From Ifrita kowaldi (lineage: Eukaryota > Chordata > Aves > Passeriformes > Cinclosomatidae): DNA of 64,000 nucleotides. The notes under the pieces were generated by a model that saw nothing but the letters and a program-made list of their open reading frames with translations, had not been told where the DNA came from and did not search any database. The position numbers and the translations under genes were made by a program. The stretch is from contig VZRS01015026.1 of the NCBI GenBank assembly GCA_013398055.1, forward strand, positions 70,649 through 134,648. The letters run 5' to 3'. Shown here piece by piece: positions 53,563 to 63,830 of this stretch (the first letter of the stretch is position 1; each line of letters starts with the position of its first letter).

Positions 53563-53771
53563 CAAAAAACTGGTAAAATAAGAATATGTGTCCTCAAAAC
53601 ATCTTAGTCTTGAGGGCAGAGTTTCTTTGTACGTCATGAAAACTGGATTCCCATAAAGTATCTTACTGGTGTGGAGAAAAAGGGACTCCATCAAAATTTA
53701 AAAAATTAGTGTTTCAGAGGGGCTAGGGGAAAGCAGGGGAGAAAGGTGTTGAAGGTTCATCAACGCAGGAG

Positions 53772-53789
53772 CCCTCCCCTCCCTGTCCC
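53772..53789 (-). other. Short-loop quadruplex motif in intron next to the M9 exon
   Basis: The plus strand has C3, T, C4, T, C3, TGT, C3. The minus-strand, pre-mRNA-sense loops are 3, 1 and 1 nt, a layout that usually gives stable quadruplexes. It lies in the intron between the M8 and M9 exons. Confidence 0.8.
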
Positions 53790-54336
53790 TCACACTCTTT
53801 GGAGCTCACTGCCTTGCTGGATTCGGTCACCTGCCAGTAACAGAGCATTCGCCCATTGCATGTAAATAACTCAAATCAAGGAACCAACATAACTATTTAA
53901 CTAACATCCTTATTACACTAAGTTTCAAAAAAATAAACAAAATCTCAACCAGAGTGAAGTCATCACTAGTTCTTTTTACCTGGTTCAAAGATGTTTTCAA
54001 AGCCCAGTTGTTTATCTGTGGGCAGACACCTTTCATTCCCTATTGCATTAATTTTGAAGGAGCTACAGAGTACGAAGGACAATTTTCTTGATGTATTTTC
54101 TTAAGCAATTACAGTAATATGTTGATTTCATGCAAAATTTTCTCATTTTTAAGTAGAGATGCTGACAATATACTTTTAGTGTACTCTTCCCACTTCTGTC
54201 AGGCTGCCGTTTTGCATCACAGATACCGTGTGATCTACGAGTTCTTTCCTCTCACATTCTGAACTTAGGGAGCTTAGCAGTCTATCCTTACGTGAAAGAT
54301 CCAATTAAAACTCTGAAGTACCGAATGATTTTTACA

Positions 54337-54364
54337 GAATCACAGAATCACAGAATCACCAGGT
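54337..54364 (-). mobile_element. CR1 3' tip, minus strand
   Basis: Three units of ACAGAATC are followed by 'ACCAGGTT', the reverse complement of a CR1 3' tail of the same subtype as 37436-39400. Only about 28 bp remain. It lies about 80 bp from the M8 exon, in the gene's own orientation. Confidence 0.6.
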
Positions 54365-54409
54365 TCAGTACTTACCTGTTTTAATACTCATTAGGGAAGA
54401 AGGTGTGCT

Positions 54410-54427
54410 AAAAAAAAAAAAAAAAAA
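54410..54427. repeat. A18 homopolymer (T18 in ATP8A2 sense)
   Basis: Eighteen consecutive A on the plus strand. In the pre-mRNA this is a U18 tract starting 17 nt past the end of the M8 exon. Confidence 0.95.
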
Positions 54428-54444
54428 TACTGGAAAGTACTTAC

Positions 54445-54501
54445 TCTAGTCCATGCAGTTGTTTCCAAGCCAGCTTTCAGACAAACAGTGACTACAACAT
54501 A
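54445..54501 (-). CDS. ATP8A2: ATP8A2 internal exon: M8
   Basis: The exon is 57 nt, 19 codons, phase 0-0, encoding helix M8: YVVVTVCLKAGLETTAWTR. The sequence LETTAWT is ATP8A2-like; ATP8A1 has LETSYWT. The acceptor on the minus strand is TTTTTTTCCTTGCAG. The donor after AGA is GTAAGT (54439-54444). AGA at the end of the exon is a weaker exonic match than CAG. A T18 tract in the sense RNA begins 17 nt after the exon end, and a perfect CAG|GTAAGTA donor-like site lies 69 nt after it; both are reported as findings. Confidence 0.95.
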
Positions 54502-54841
54502 CTGCAAGGAAAAAAAGAGAAAGAAGACAACTTCATTACTAACACACTCAAATTCCAAGGTGTTCATGGCCCAATCTCCCCTTTACACCTAAAAAGCTAC
54601 TACCATTTAAGTAGCAACCCAGGAACTTGGCAGGGGATGGGGGAAGGACAGAGCAGAAACTATTGTTGGTGCATGTCTGGAAAAAAAAACTTAAAAGGAA
54701 GAGGGAGAACCATGCACACAGCATCAGATTGATTTTATTTTACTCACACACTTTCTTCAGGTTTACACCATTTTCTCATAGTAAAAAAAAGGCTGGAAAG
54801 AAATTCTACCATTCAAAAATTGCTAAGATACACAAACTTAC
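54502..54841 (-). other. ATP8A2: ATP8A2 intron, 340 bp
   Basis: The shortest intron in the window, phase 0, between the M7-M8 loop exon and the M8 exon. Both ends are canonical (GTAAGT and TTGCAG). It contains only AT-rich filler with A-runs. Confidence 0.92.
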
Positions 54842-54903
54842 AGTGTAAACTATGTTTCCAACAAATAAATAGTCAACTCCCTGTCCATTTGTGAATACTG
54901 CAT
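54842..54903 (-). CDS. ATP8A2: ATP8A2 internal exon: M7-M8 exoplasmic loop and start of M8
   Basis: The exon is 62 nt. Its first two bases, AT, complete the Asp codon begun on exon 58076-58154. Twenty full codons follow, including DYLFVGNIVYT. It is the exoplasmic M7-M8 loop and the first residues of M8. The loop (AVFTNGQGV) is the most divergent stretch compared with the mammalian protein as I remember it, while the DYLFVGNIVYT core is conserved. The minus-strand acceptor is CTTCTTCTTTCAG and the donor is GTAAGT (54836-54841). The intron to the next exon is only 340 bp. Confidence 0.95.
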
Positions 54904-57900
54904 CTGAAAGAAGAAGATAAAAATAATCACATTTGTTATCAGTTTAACAACAGAATGCACAAAAGAACAAGGAGATTTTCAGGAGAAAATAACTGATCCC
55001 AACCTTTCCTTTTTGAACATCTAAAAGCACTCTTAGGAGCTGTGAGGTAATGGTAATGCAGAAGTTGTGCTCGCCAGGCCTCAGACACGGTGCTCAGATA
55101 GAGCACATATCCATAGTCCTGGTTGCCAGAAGCTGGTCTAGCAAAAGGGGAAGTGTTCACCAGACCCTCGTGTAATGTAATTTGCCTGTAAGAGCTGAGG
55201 TATGTCAGTGTCGATTTTTCTGTTGCTGTATCTGTATTGTACTACCTATTGCCACCTCTAACAAAACTTATTATTTGTGTGCCTGTAATGAAAAAGCAGT
55301 AAAACACCAGCTGATTTGTGGTGAAAGAGAGCTGAATTAAGAAGAGCAGTGGAACTTTCATCTCTAAAGGACATATAAACATCGACAATATCTCACTGAG
55401 GCTAGTTCAGTAATTGAGCAGTATTCGGTCTCCACCCACCCTGTCTCTATCAAGTGTGCACAAGGGTAAGTACATACATGCTAAGCTATCATTTGAAAGT
55501 GCCAACCGTGGCAATACTTCAAAGGTCATTTAGTCTCTCTTAGCCCTTGCTGAACCAAACCGGAACACCACGGAAACACATTCAACCAGCACACGAATGC
55601 CAACTGAACTCATACTCACAAGAGTTTTCAAGCATTACTCAAGCATAGTAAGTACTGCTATTTTCACATCTTTTAAGACAACTGCTAGGGAAATACATGA
55701 ACAGCAGGGACAAAAAGGCTTAAGACAAAACCTTGGACTCATTCCTAAACACATACTGCCTAGCACAGTGACCTTCTACCATGACAGTAACATTTTGTTA
55801 GATTTATTTGCAAAACTGGATCTGACATTGTTAAACAATGGTTGTGTACTCCAGGATCAGTAAATTTTTGAGCCTATAAAGAAGAGTTCCTGACACCCTG
55901 ACCTCTGCAGTGAAAACCCTGCCCAGCTTACTGGTAAAAACCCCCTATATATTTAGTCAGTGCAGTTAACCCAAGCTACTTGTTTTGTTTTGCTTCTACC
56001 ATGGCTGCTTGTGGCTATCTCCAAAGAACTGACAGGCTCTGAATATTTTCCAGAAGTTACTAGCTCTGTATCCCTGCTTTCTTTTCAATATTAACTACTA
56101 AGAAACAGTAGCAGATAAGACTAGTGACTAACACTGCAACTGGAGCTAAAGCCTGAAACAGCTGGGCTAGGAACTGGCATGGTTTTTAGCCACTGGCATC
56201 TTCCTCAGCCGCGCTCCTCCCCAGTGGCTTCAGGCATTTGCCACATCGTTCGCAGATACACACCAAGATTTAACAGTCACCCTGCTCTTTTCTCTGGTGT
56301 CAATGAAAAAGGCAAAGAATGCTAGGGAATTTAGTCTCCCATGCCTAAACACATATCAGTTCTGATAGAATAAGCTGACATGACAAGGCCATGCTCTAGT
56401 GTAACATCACAGTGAACATTTAAGTAATTGAATAAATTTTCCCCTAAGTCTCAACTTTTTAAAGTTATGTTTTAATGCAGTAAGTTAATGTCTTTATTTT
56501 TCAGTGACTTCCGTGACCTTTCATTCTGGGAGGCTACGTGGTCCTGAAAGGAATGATACTTGTGCTAATGAGAACAGCAGGATGCTCAGTGAACATTCAT
56601 TTCTGAAGCTATACGAGTGCCCATTCATGGACTACATGTACTTCACATTCTAAGGAGCTCGAGAGGTTAAGAGCCATCCCAGTGCGAATGGCACATTTTT
56701 GTCTCCGGCACTGAAACCCTTCTTGCACTTGGAAATGCAAAGAAATTTGAAAATTCAATATTCATTCCTCCTGGAAAACAAACTAAGCAACCTATTCAAA
56801 GGAACTTAGAAAGGTACCCTTTGAGAAGGTATTTCAGTCTTACAAATCTAATTGTTGAAATGAAAAGTGCATTATCTACCTAGGAACTAGAAAAACATCT
56901 ATGGAAGACTATGTCATTTTAACTATAAACACTACAAATGTCAACCTAAAATTTCTGAAGTTGAATTTTAAAAAGAGCTATTCAAGATTAACATTTGTCA
57001 TAAAAACAGCGTAACAGAACAACAAAACTCCTCAAATTAAAACAAAAACCAACCAACCATAAAAGCCCCTCTCCCATGAAACGGAACCTTGTTTTAGCCC
57101 ATGTACAGAGGAAAGGGAAGTCCCTTTCTTGTACGGTCCATCAGCCAGCGTGTGAAGTTCCCACTGAGGATATGATACTGACATTTTAATCAGCCAAGTA
57201 GAGAAACATGAACCTGACCCCCACAAGTATCTTTACCATCATATCTCTGACATAAGCATTCATCTTCCCTCCCTTTCCATTTCTTTCCCCTCCTCCTCAA
57301 TTAATCCATTCTGGAGCTGAGGTGGTTTTCTTAAAATCAGCGTTTTCCAGGAAAGAGTTTCACTTGTGAAAAATTTATGATTTTAGATAAATATTCTCTT
57401 CTCCACCACCCCTAAATTCCTCACCTGACCTAACCCTATTTCTTACTACCATCAAAGAACAGATTTCCCATGGTTTTTCCCACCCACACAACTATATTGG
57501 AAAGATAGGTAGGAACCATATGGGATTTACTGGTCCCTGAAATACCATGTAGTTGTGTTACCCTAAAAAGCAATACTTAATAGCCCTAATTCATACACCA
57601 AAGAGTCTCGTTTCCCCAATATCTCTGACTCTTGATCCAGTTTACTTCCATTCCAGCCAATTCTTTTTTACAGTACTGTGTTATGGAATAGGAGACTTCC
57701 AACAAGATATAAAGCAAACAGTTGTAAGGCAGCTGCTGTAAGAACATTATTCAATAAAAAGCTGAGATCTGAACACACTACCAAAAAAAAAAAAAGGCAT
57801 TTTGTGAAACATCACTCAGTATTTGGATAAGACTTCTTAGCAAAGCAGTAGTTTCATTTTTCACCTACTAAAGTCACTATTTGAACAATAATTATGTTAA

Positions 57901-58075
57901 ATTAGAATAATTTCTGAAAGCCACTAGACAACTCTCCAAGTTCAGCAACTAAAGACCATTGAAATGTCTGGCAGCATTATTTCTTGGGACTTGTCACGAC
58001 CCCCCGTTCTGCAAACACACTGGTTCTGTAAGACTGAACATCAGTTACTGACGTAAGAAATAATGAAGTCCTTAC
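54904..58075 (-). other. ATP8A2: ATP8A2 intron, 3,172 bp
   Basis: GT-AG intron, phase 1, between the M7 exon and the M7-M8 loop exon. It includes an A-run at about 57782-57795 and a pyrimidine-rich patch at about 57260-57300. No recognisable repeat family or coding segment was seen. Confidence 0.9.
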
Positions 58076-58154
58076 CATGCTCCAGCACTTTCAGTGGAAA
58101 CCAGAAAAGAATGATGGAATGGATAAGGGCATTGATGCAGTGACCCCAGAAAAC
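58076..58154 (-). CDS. ATP8A2: ATP8A2 internal exon: M7
   Basis: The exon is 79 nt, phase 0 at its start and phase 1 at its end: 26 codons plus a G that completes an Asp codon with the next exon. It encodes helix M7, beginning VFWGHCINALIHS and ending FPLKVLEH. WGHCINAL is the ATP8A2 form, where ATP8A1 has WVHCLNGL. The acceptor is CCCTCAG on the minus strand directly above 58154. The donor is GTAAGG directly below 58076. The coding sequence is AT-rich, like its introns, in contrast to the GC-rich exon at 49958-50065. Confidence 0.96.
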
Positions 58155-59178
58155 CTGAGGGAAAACAAACCAAGCCATCAGTAAAGTCCAAAACTCTTGA
58201 CCTCTCTCTAACTCCTAACAAACACTTCATTGTGTAGTTTAGAGTCAGAAAATGTTTGTCCTAAAGTGAAATACCTAAACTTCTGCAGGATCTATTTCCT
58301 CCTACAGTTTCTGCTTTCACAAGAAAACACTGGTCCAGTTCGATCATTTTATTCTACCAACTTAAAACATAATAGGCAAGCATGCTTCAACTTAAGACCT
58401 TTATTGAAATAATGCAGACAGACGGAGTCAACTTTGTTTAATTACCTCAAAGAATCATTTTAAAAGAGTGATTCAGTATTATGAAATGTTCTATTTTCTT
58501 TCAATTGACAAATATTTTGTGCTCCACAGTTTTTAACTTGCAGATAATGCCATTTTGCACAAACTCAAGCTTTATGTACTCCACAATTTCCTCTCCAAAC
58601 AAAGCAATCATACAGCTTCCTTGATGCAGAAGTACATTTAGATGTGCTTCTTATGGAAAAGACAGAATACCAAATGCTGGCATTTTCCAGCATCTAAATT
58701 GCAAAATGTAGTAGAAAGCGTTCTTCAAAACTCATAAGTCAAAATAAACCAATTCAAATTCTATTTTCCAAAAGTACTACTGGAACAGAGCTATACTGAC
58801 TATGGAAAAGTGCCCTAGCAGAGAGTGTTATGACAACATATATTTTAAATTAAATCCAAGAGATGTCATTGTGACTTATCAGTAGCTGTGAATTGAACAA
58901 TCATAACTGGATACGAATCTAAACTTGAATCAAAGTTTATGGATATTTCAGGACCAGTTTCAGGTGAAGTCACAGCAGAAAATCTTCATTTATGAACAAG
59001 GATGTTTTTCACTTAAATAAAAAATAATCCCTTGGAAAGAACTGGGAGGCTGAACAATCACTCTCAGTGGCTGGCATAAAGCAGAAGTAACAGTGGGAAA
59101 TAAGTTATTTTCTGACAAGAAAAACCTGGAATATAAGAATGCTTATGTTTGTTCTTAAAGTAACAGGGTTTCCCTTAC
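58155..59178 (-). other. ATP8A2: ATP8A2 intron, 1,024 bp
   Basis: GT-AG intron between the M6 and M7 exons. It is plain AT-rich sequence in which I see no repeat or regulatory motif that stands out. Confidence 0.9.
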
Positions 59179-59301
59179 CCTTGTGTTGAAACCATCTGCA
59201 TTTTGAGTGATTTTGTATAGCTGAGGAAATCTAAGCATGCTATCTTGAGTACACGATCGTTCAAAAATTCCCAGAGTAAAGGGTGGCAGCGCTGTGAAAA
59301 T
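59179..59301 (-). CDS. ATP8A2: ATP8A2 internal exon: M6 and M6-M7 cytosolic loop
   Basis: The exon has 41 codons in phase 0-0. It starts IFTALPPFTLGIFERSC, which is helix M6, and continues through the cytosolic M6-M7 loop (MLRFPQLYKITQN) to GFNTR. The loop separates the paralogues from memory of the families: ATP8A2 has PPFTLG and RFPQLYKITQN, whereas ATP8A1 has PPLTLG and KYPELYKTSQN, so this is ATP8A2. The acceptor on the minus strand is CTTTCTTTGCAG (59302-59313) and the donor after AGG is GTAAGG (59173-59178). The frame is open throughout and joins exactly to the flanking exons. The intron to the next coding exon is 1,024 bp. Confidence 0.96.
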
Positions 59302-61989
59302 CTGCAAAGAAAGCAAATACTAATTGAAAGCAGCTCTTAGTTTTAAGTGTATCTCATATAATGTTTCCTTATCTAGACAACAGCAAAATTCCCACAGACT
59401 TTAGTGAAGACTTACTACTACCTAGCATATTATTTGACATAATTTTCAACGGTCCAAACAAGTCCAAACATTAATTTCACCAATTTGTAACTCTCAAATA
59501 TTGACTTAAGAACAAAAGAAACATGACAGAAAATTCGTATTATTAACCAATAAGCTTAAACCCGAGAAGTAAAGCATCATTAGTTTCTGATGTACCAGCT
59601 AATCCACGAGGGTCAAACACATCAGACTAAAAAGGAAAGACAACACATATTTTTACAAAATACCCTTGTGGGAATAGGTTCCAATATAGCTGCAGTTGTA
59701 GCCATAATTAGATATGCAACATGCTTAACCAGTGCTAAGTTTACAGACAGAGTAAATGTGGAAATCACATTAAAAAAAAAAAAAATCTACCAAGCAACAA
59801 AGGCCATTCTGCATTATGGTACTTTGGGGATTCCCCTGGCAGGCATGAACTGATAGGAACAAATTAACTGCAGTGTGTGTCTGTGCTACGGGCAGACGCT
59901 TAGATGACCAAGCCTCGGAAGCTTTCCAAGACAGGCAGCAGGACACTCTGCCAGAAGCAGAGTAAATTAGCCTCCACTGACTTTAACATTGCTGCTCTTA
60001 AAGTATTTCCACGATCTGAGGCAGCTCATTTAAAGCCATCTTGGGTATCCACGTTTCTTGCAGTCCGCAGTGCAGGCGCAGAGTGAAAGTAACACCAGGG
60101 TGCAAGTCTGAACACTAAACTTCATTCACTTCCTTTTATATTAACAGTTTATATCAGAAACATCACTTTTAATCCTATACATACATATATTTTTAGCAGT
60201 TTGAGAAGGGTTCTTGAAGTTAAGAGGCAGCTTGGAGTTATGAACTGTTTCTAGGGCGTGTGCACATTTGGAGAAGGCGGGCTGTGATTCCCACCAGCAG
60301 CAAGCTGGCAGCTGGGGAGCAGACAAAGAACAATGTGGAGGAACAGAGACAAGTGAGAATCAGTAATTACAACCCTCGGTCCAGTGGGAATTGTGCATCT
60401 TTGGTCATGAAGTGATAAACCAGATGGCTAAAATGGCAGCAGGCTGAGGGTAGAGAACTGAAACTGAGAGCACTGGTCTAATATATTCCAAAGAAGACCA
60501 TGTTCTCATACAGCTTTAATGTATTTATAGGTTTCTTGTGTTTATTGGGGCATTTACATTTTCACTTGAAGTAAATCTTCCAGTGGTTTTGATTACAAAG
60601 GCCAACCTCCAGTGTGAACCAGTGCAAAATCAGGAATTGCAATGCTACTTTGATTTCACACACTTTATACTTTAATGAGACTACTAATGAAATAAAGGGT
60701 TTATCTGCACAGAAGAGAATGACTTCACCAAAAGCACTTCAAAATCTAAACTCTTCAAATTGTGCAAGTCCCTAATATCCTACTAGCACTTGATTCTCTG
60801 TGAGTCCACACAATCAGTTCTAATTTTAGAAAATACTGACCTTAAAAAACAAAGTTTATTTTCTGATTACAGAAGATGAGTTTTATCCAGAAGCTTTAGG
60901 TAAGGTAGGTAGATTCATCAAATGAGGTTTAAAGATAATAGATGCAAATATCTAAACATGAATGACAGGGACTGCATAACAGTCGGGAAATTAGGGTGAA
61001 GAGAATCAAGGGAATGATAAATCCTTGAATAAGTATCTTCAGCTAAGAGTATGAAATCTTATGGAATATGGGGGCTTGTGCCATCACTTTTTAAATTAAT
61101 GTAACAGAAGTTAAGTGTTTCCATTAATACTACTCAGTGATAATTTGCTGGCTTTTTCTGTATTAGCATATATTTGGAATGAGCTTTTTTAAAGAAAAAA
61201 AATTAAATGCCCTCCTTGCAAAGAGACTCTTCAACACTAACAGTGTCCTAACAACTTATAAATCCAGGCACCAGGCCACTCATCAGTAACATTACAAAGG
61301 TAACACTGTCGAAAGCATCAACACAGGCCTATGGTATGCTACAGAACTTGGTTCCAGAGATCCTTCAGACTTTAATCTATGTGATTGATTTAAAAATACT
61401 ACTGATTAAAGTGATTAAGTCATATGACACAGTGTGGCACCCTGCAGGCCATGTCAAAAATCAGAAACCACTCCCAGACTGACATATCCTGCTCTTGTTT
61501 CGAGTGCAAAATGCTGGTGACACAGTGATGCAACTTCTCTTTCTGTACCTAATGGAGCATGAGTCAAGCCAAAGCAACTGCATAACACTTCTCTCAGCAT
61601 TTAACTCTACAGGGACTGAGAGAAAAAAGATTCATCAAAACTCAGAGATCAGGAGTATTTTGAGCATGAACTGTCAGCAAAATATTCAGTACAAAATACT
61701 GAAAATTCTTTCAACGAGGAAATTAAATTCTACCTAAAATCTGCGGAGTTTTATGCAGGTTATATTAGGCTAAACATCTGTTTTCAAGGTGTTCTCCCAA
61801 ATTTTTTTTTGCAATAAAAATGGAATTTTAAATTATTTTTTTTCTACCTCAGAGTGGATTCAAAACAGCTTTTACAAATGAACTCATCTTTCTTGACATA
61901 CATCTAGGACAGTTACCAGTGAAAAATGGAACACAGCAAAATAATACAGTAGTCCCAAGCACTATGAAGTCAAAACATGTAGCACTTAC
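59302..61989 (-). other. ATP8A2: ATP8A2 intron, 2,688 bp
   Basis: GT-AG intron between the M5-end exon and the M6 exon. It is AT-rich and contains A-rich runs near 59771 and 61195-61203 and a T-rich run near 61801. I see no repeat family I can name and no exon-like ORF. Confidence 0.9.
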
Positions 61990-62064
61990 CACATTATACA
62001 GACCAATGCACCATCGTTCAAATAAGATCTGCCCAGAAAATCCATTAACGAAAGCAAACCAAAG
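61990..62064 (-). CDS. ATP8A2: ATP8A2 internal exon: end of M5 and M5-M6 loop
   Basis: The exon encodes 25 codons in phase 0-0, beginning LWFAFVNGFSG and ending CIGLYNV. ATP8A2 is a P4-ATPase that, with the CDC50A subunit, moves phosphatidylserine from the outer or lumenal leaflet to the cytosolic leaflet of Golgi, endosomal and photoreceptor or neuronal membranes. This segment is the second half of membrane helix M5 and the start of M6. The functionally important M5 lysine lies just upstream, on an exon outside the window. On the minus strand the acceptor is a pyrimidine run ending CAG at 62065-62067, and the donor after GTG is GTAAGT (61984-61989). The segment is nearly identical in ATP8A1 and ATP8A2, so paralogue assignment rests on the following exons. 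I found no exon for the preceding M5 half between 62065 and 64000. Confidence 0.95.
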
Positions 62065-62660
62065 CTGAAAAAGAGACAAGTTACAAAAAGCTTTAGATTA
62101 CTTCTGCAGTACATGCCTCCACTTACAGTAGAGGAGAAGGATGTGGAATACAGACCACCATCTGGAGACAGATGCTTGTCATGCTCTAAAAATAATTATC
62201 AGCAGTGCCAGACAACTATTTTCAAGTCCTACATTTTAAATACTGGCAGAGTACTCCTTGTTTAAAATAAAATACTCAGGCTATGGAGCAACTTGCTGTA
62301 TTTACATCATAACTCTGAAAAATAGATGGCACCAAGCTATTACAAAATCCTTATCACTGGCAAATTAACATGCTTGAATCCAGAAGCCATTTCCATCATG
62401 GCTGGTAAAGACCAGAATTTTCAAGATAACTGCATTTTGATGGATGCTCTGCTTAACTTCCGTTGCATATTTACAGTCCCAGAATTACAGTGATATTTAC
62501 TTGTCAGTTACATGATCATGATGATATTGTAATTTTATTGTCTAAATGATGCAAACATTATTATTTAATAAACTACCTATTTAACAATTAAAATTGGAAG
62601 AGGTTGCAAAAACAGGCTGCAGAGTCTTTATCCTTTAACAAATTTACAAATGCAACTGGG

Positions 62661-62766
62661 CAAGCCCTGAGCAACCTGGTTTGCATTTAATATTCACTCT
62701 ACTTTAAACAGAAGGTTGGACTAGATGGACTTCAAGTTGCCTTCCAACCGAGAGGATTCTGAAACG
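62661..62766 (+). mobile_element. CR1 3'-end fragment, plus strand
   Basis: The copy contains 'CCTGAGCAACCTGGTTT', 'AAGGTTGGACTAGATGGACT' and 'TGCCTTCCAACC', ending 'AGGATTCTGAAACGA'. It is a diverged CR1 3' end, antisense to ATP8A2. Confidence 0.8.
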
Positions 62767-63599
62767 ACACGATCCCAGGAAACAGCTTTAAGCTCCAATG
62801 TACAGGTAAACTCTTCTCAGCATTTCCTTGGATGCAGCTTCTTTGAGCCCATTAATCTTACTTAAGCACCTTTTTGAAGCACGAACTGCTGTACTGGGTT
62901 GGAACAAAGTTTCTTTGTGGGCATTGAAAGAAGCTTAGGAAACAATATAACAAAGAAGAGAAACAATTATCATTTTCCAAGTAAATTGGAAACTGGAAGA
63001 ACAATAGCCGTTTAAGGGCATCCTGAAACAGTTTGCATGTGAAATCATTACACTTATTAGATAACAAAAGATTTCTGTGAATTTCTGGCTGTAGTCCCTT
63101 TTAAAATCCACAGTATACCATTTTATTTTGTTCAAAATTAATTCAATATTGCATGTGAGAACAGTCCCCCTAACCACCCTCTTTCAACATATTTTGTGTT
63201 GCATTTACTTTACAAGTCCATGTTGCACTGGATGCACTAGGTATTTCAGAGCAGTCAAGTGATAACCATGCCCATTCCCTTCCCACTCCCTGAGAGCCCC
63301 TGGCACTTAGTGCCAGGTATCTTTTCTGAGACCATTCTGTCCCTCATTTGGCAGCACTCTCCTATCAGCACCATTTATTCTCTGGCTCACTTGGGCAGTA
63401 TTAGTGGTCTAGCAGAACACCTCAGAAAACAAGCAGCTAGCTGTACATCATCTGATCTCTGCTCTGCTCCCACCGAAAATGGATATAGAATAATCAGGAA
63501 AAAACCCAAACAAGAAGAAAATGAGACTGCATCAAGACCTATCACTGTTTTCATGGATGCAGTATCTAAACAGACCAGGACTCTAACATGGGACAGAGG

Positions 63600-63830
63600 C
63601 AACTTCATGGAAGATTAAAGTATTTACAAGATTGGAAAGAATAACAAATGGCAGTTCAAATAGGCACTGCTGCAAGACATGAAATTCACATGCTACACAT
63701 AAGGAAAAAGTGAAACCTTTTCACACAATACACAACTGGTCTATGGAAATGTCTGCCAGATGATGCTGTGGATGCAAAAGGCAATTTGGAAAAAAACACA
63801 GAAGGAAAGCTGGAGACCAGATGAGTCTGC
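63600..63830 (+). mobile_element. Ancient CR1/L3-like fragment, plus strand
   Basis: The core at 63712-63810 has the order 'TTTTCACACAATACACAACT', 'CTATGGAAATGTCTGCCA', 'GATGCTGTGGATGCAAAAGG', as found near the end of old amniote CR1 and L3 elements (a 'tatggaactcattgccac', then 'gatgttgtggatgccaaa' order). It is strongly diverged. Its outer limits are uncertain. Confidence 0.55.

Larger units (their letters stand above)
50066..54444 (-). other. ATP8A2: ATP8A2 intron, 4,379 bp
   Basis: GT-AG intron between the M8 and M9 exons. It carries a short CR1 3' tip (54337-54364), a T18 sense-strand tract (54410-54427), a MIR-like relic (53455-53562), a quadruplex motif (53772-53789) and an A/C-rich low-complexity patch (51497-51592). 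ORFs of 128 aa on the minus strand (51775-52161) and 95 aa on the plus strand (52050-52337) overlap and look like chance. Confidence 0.9.
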
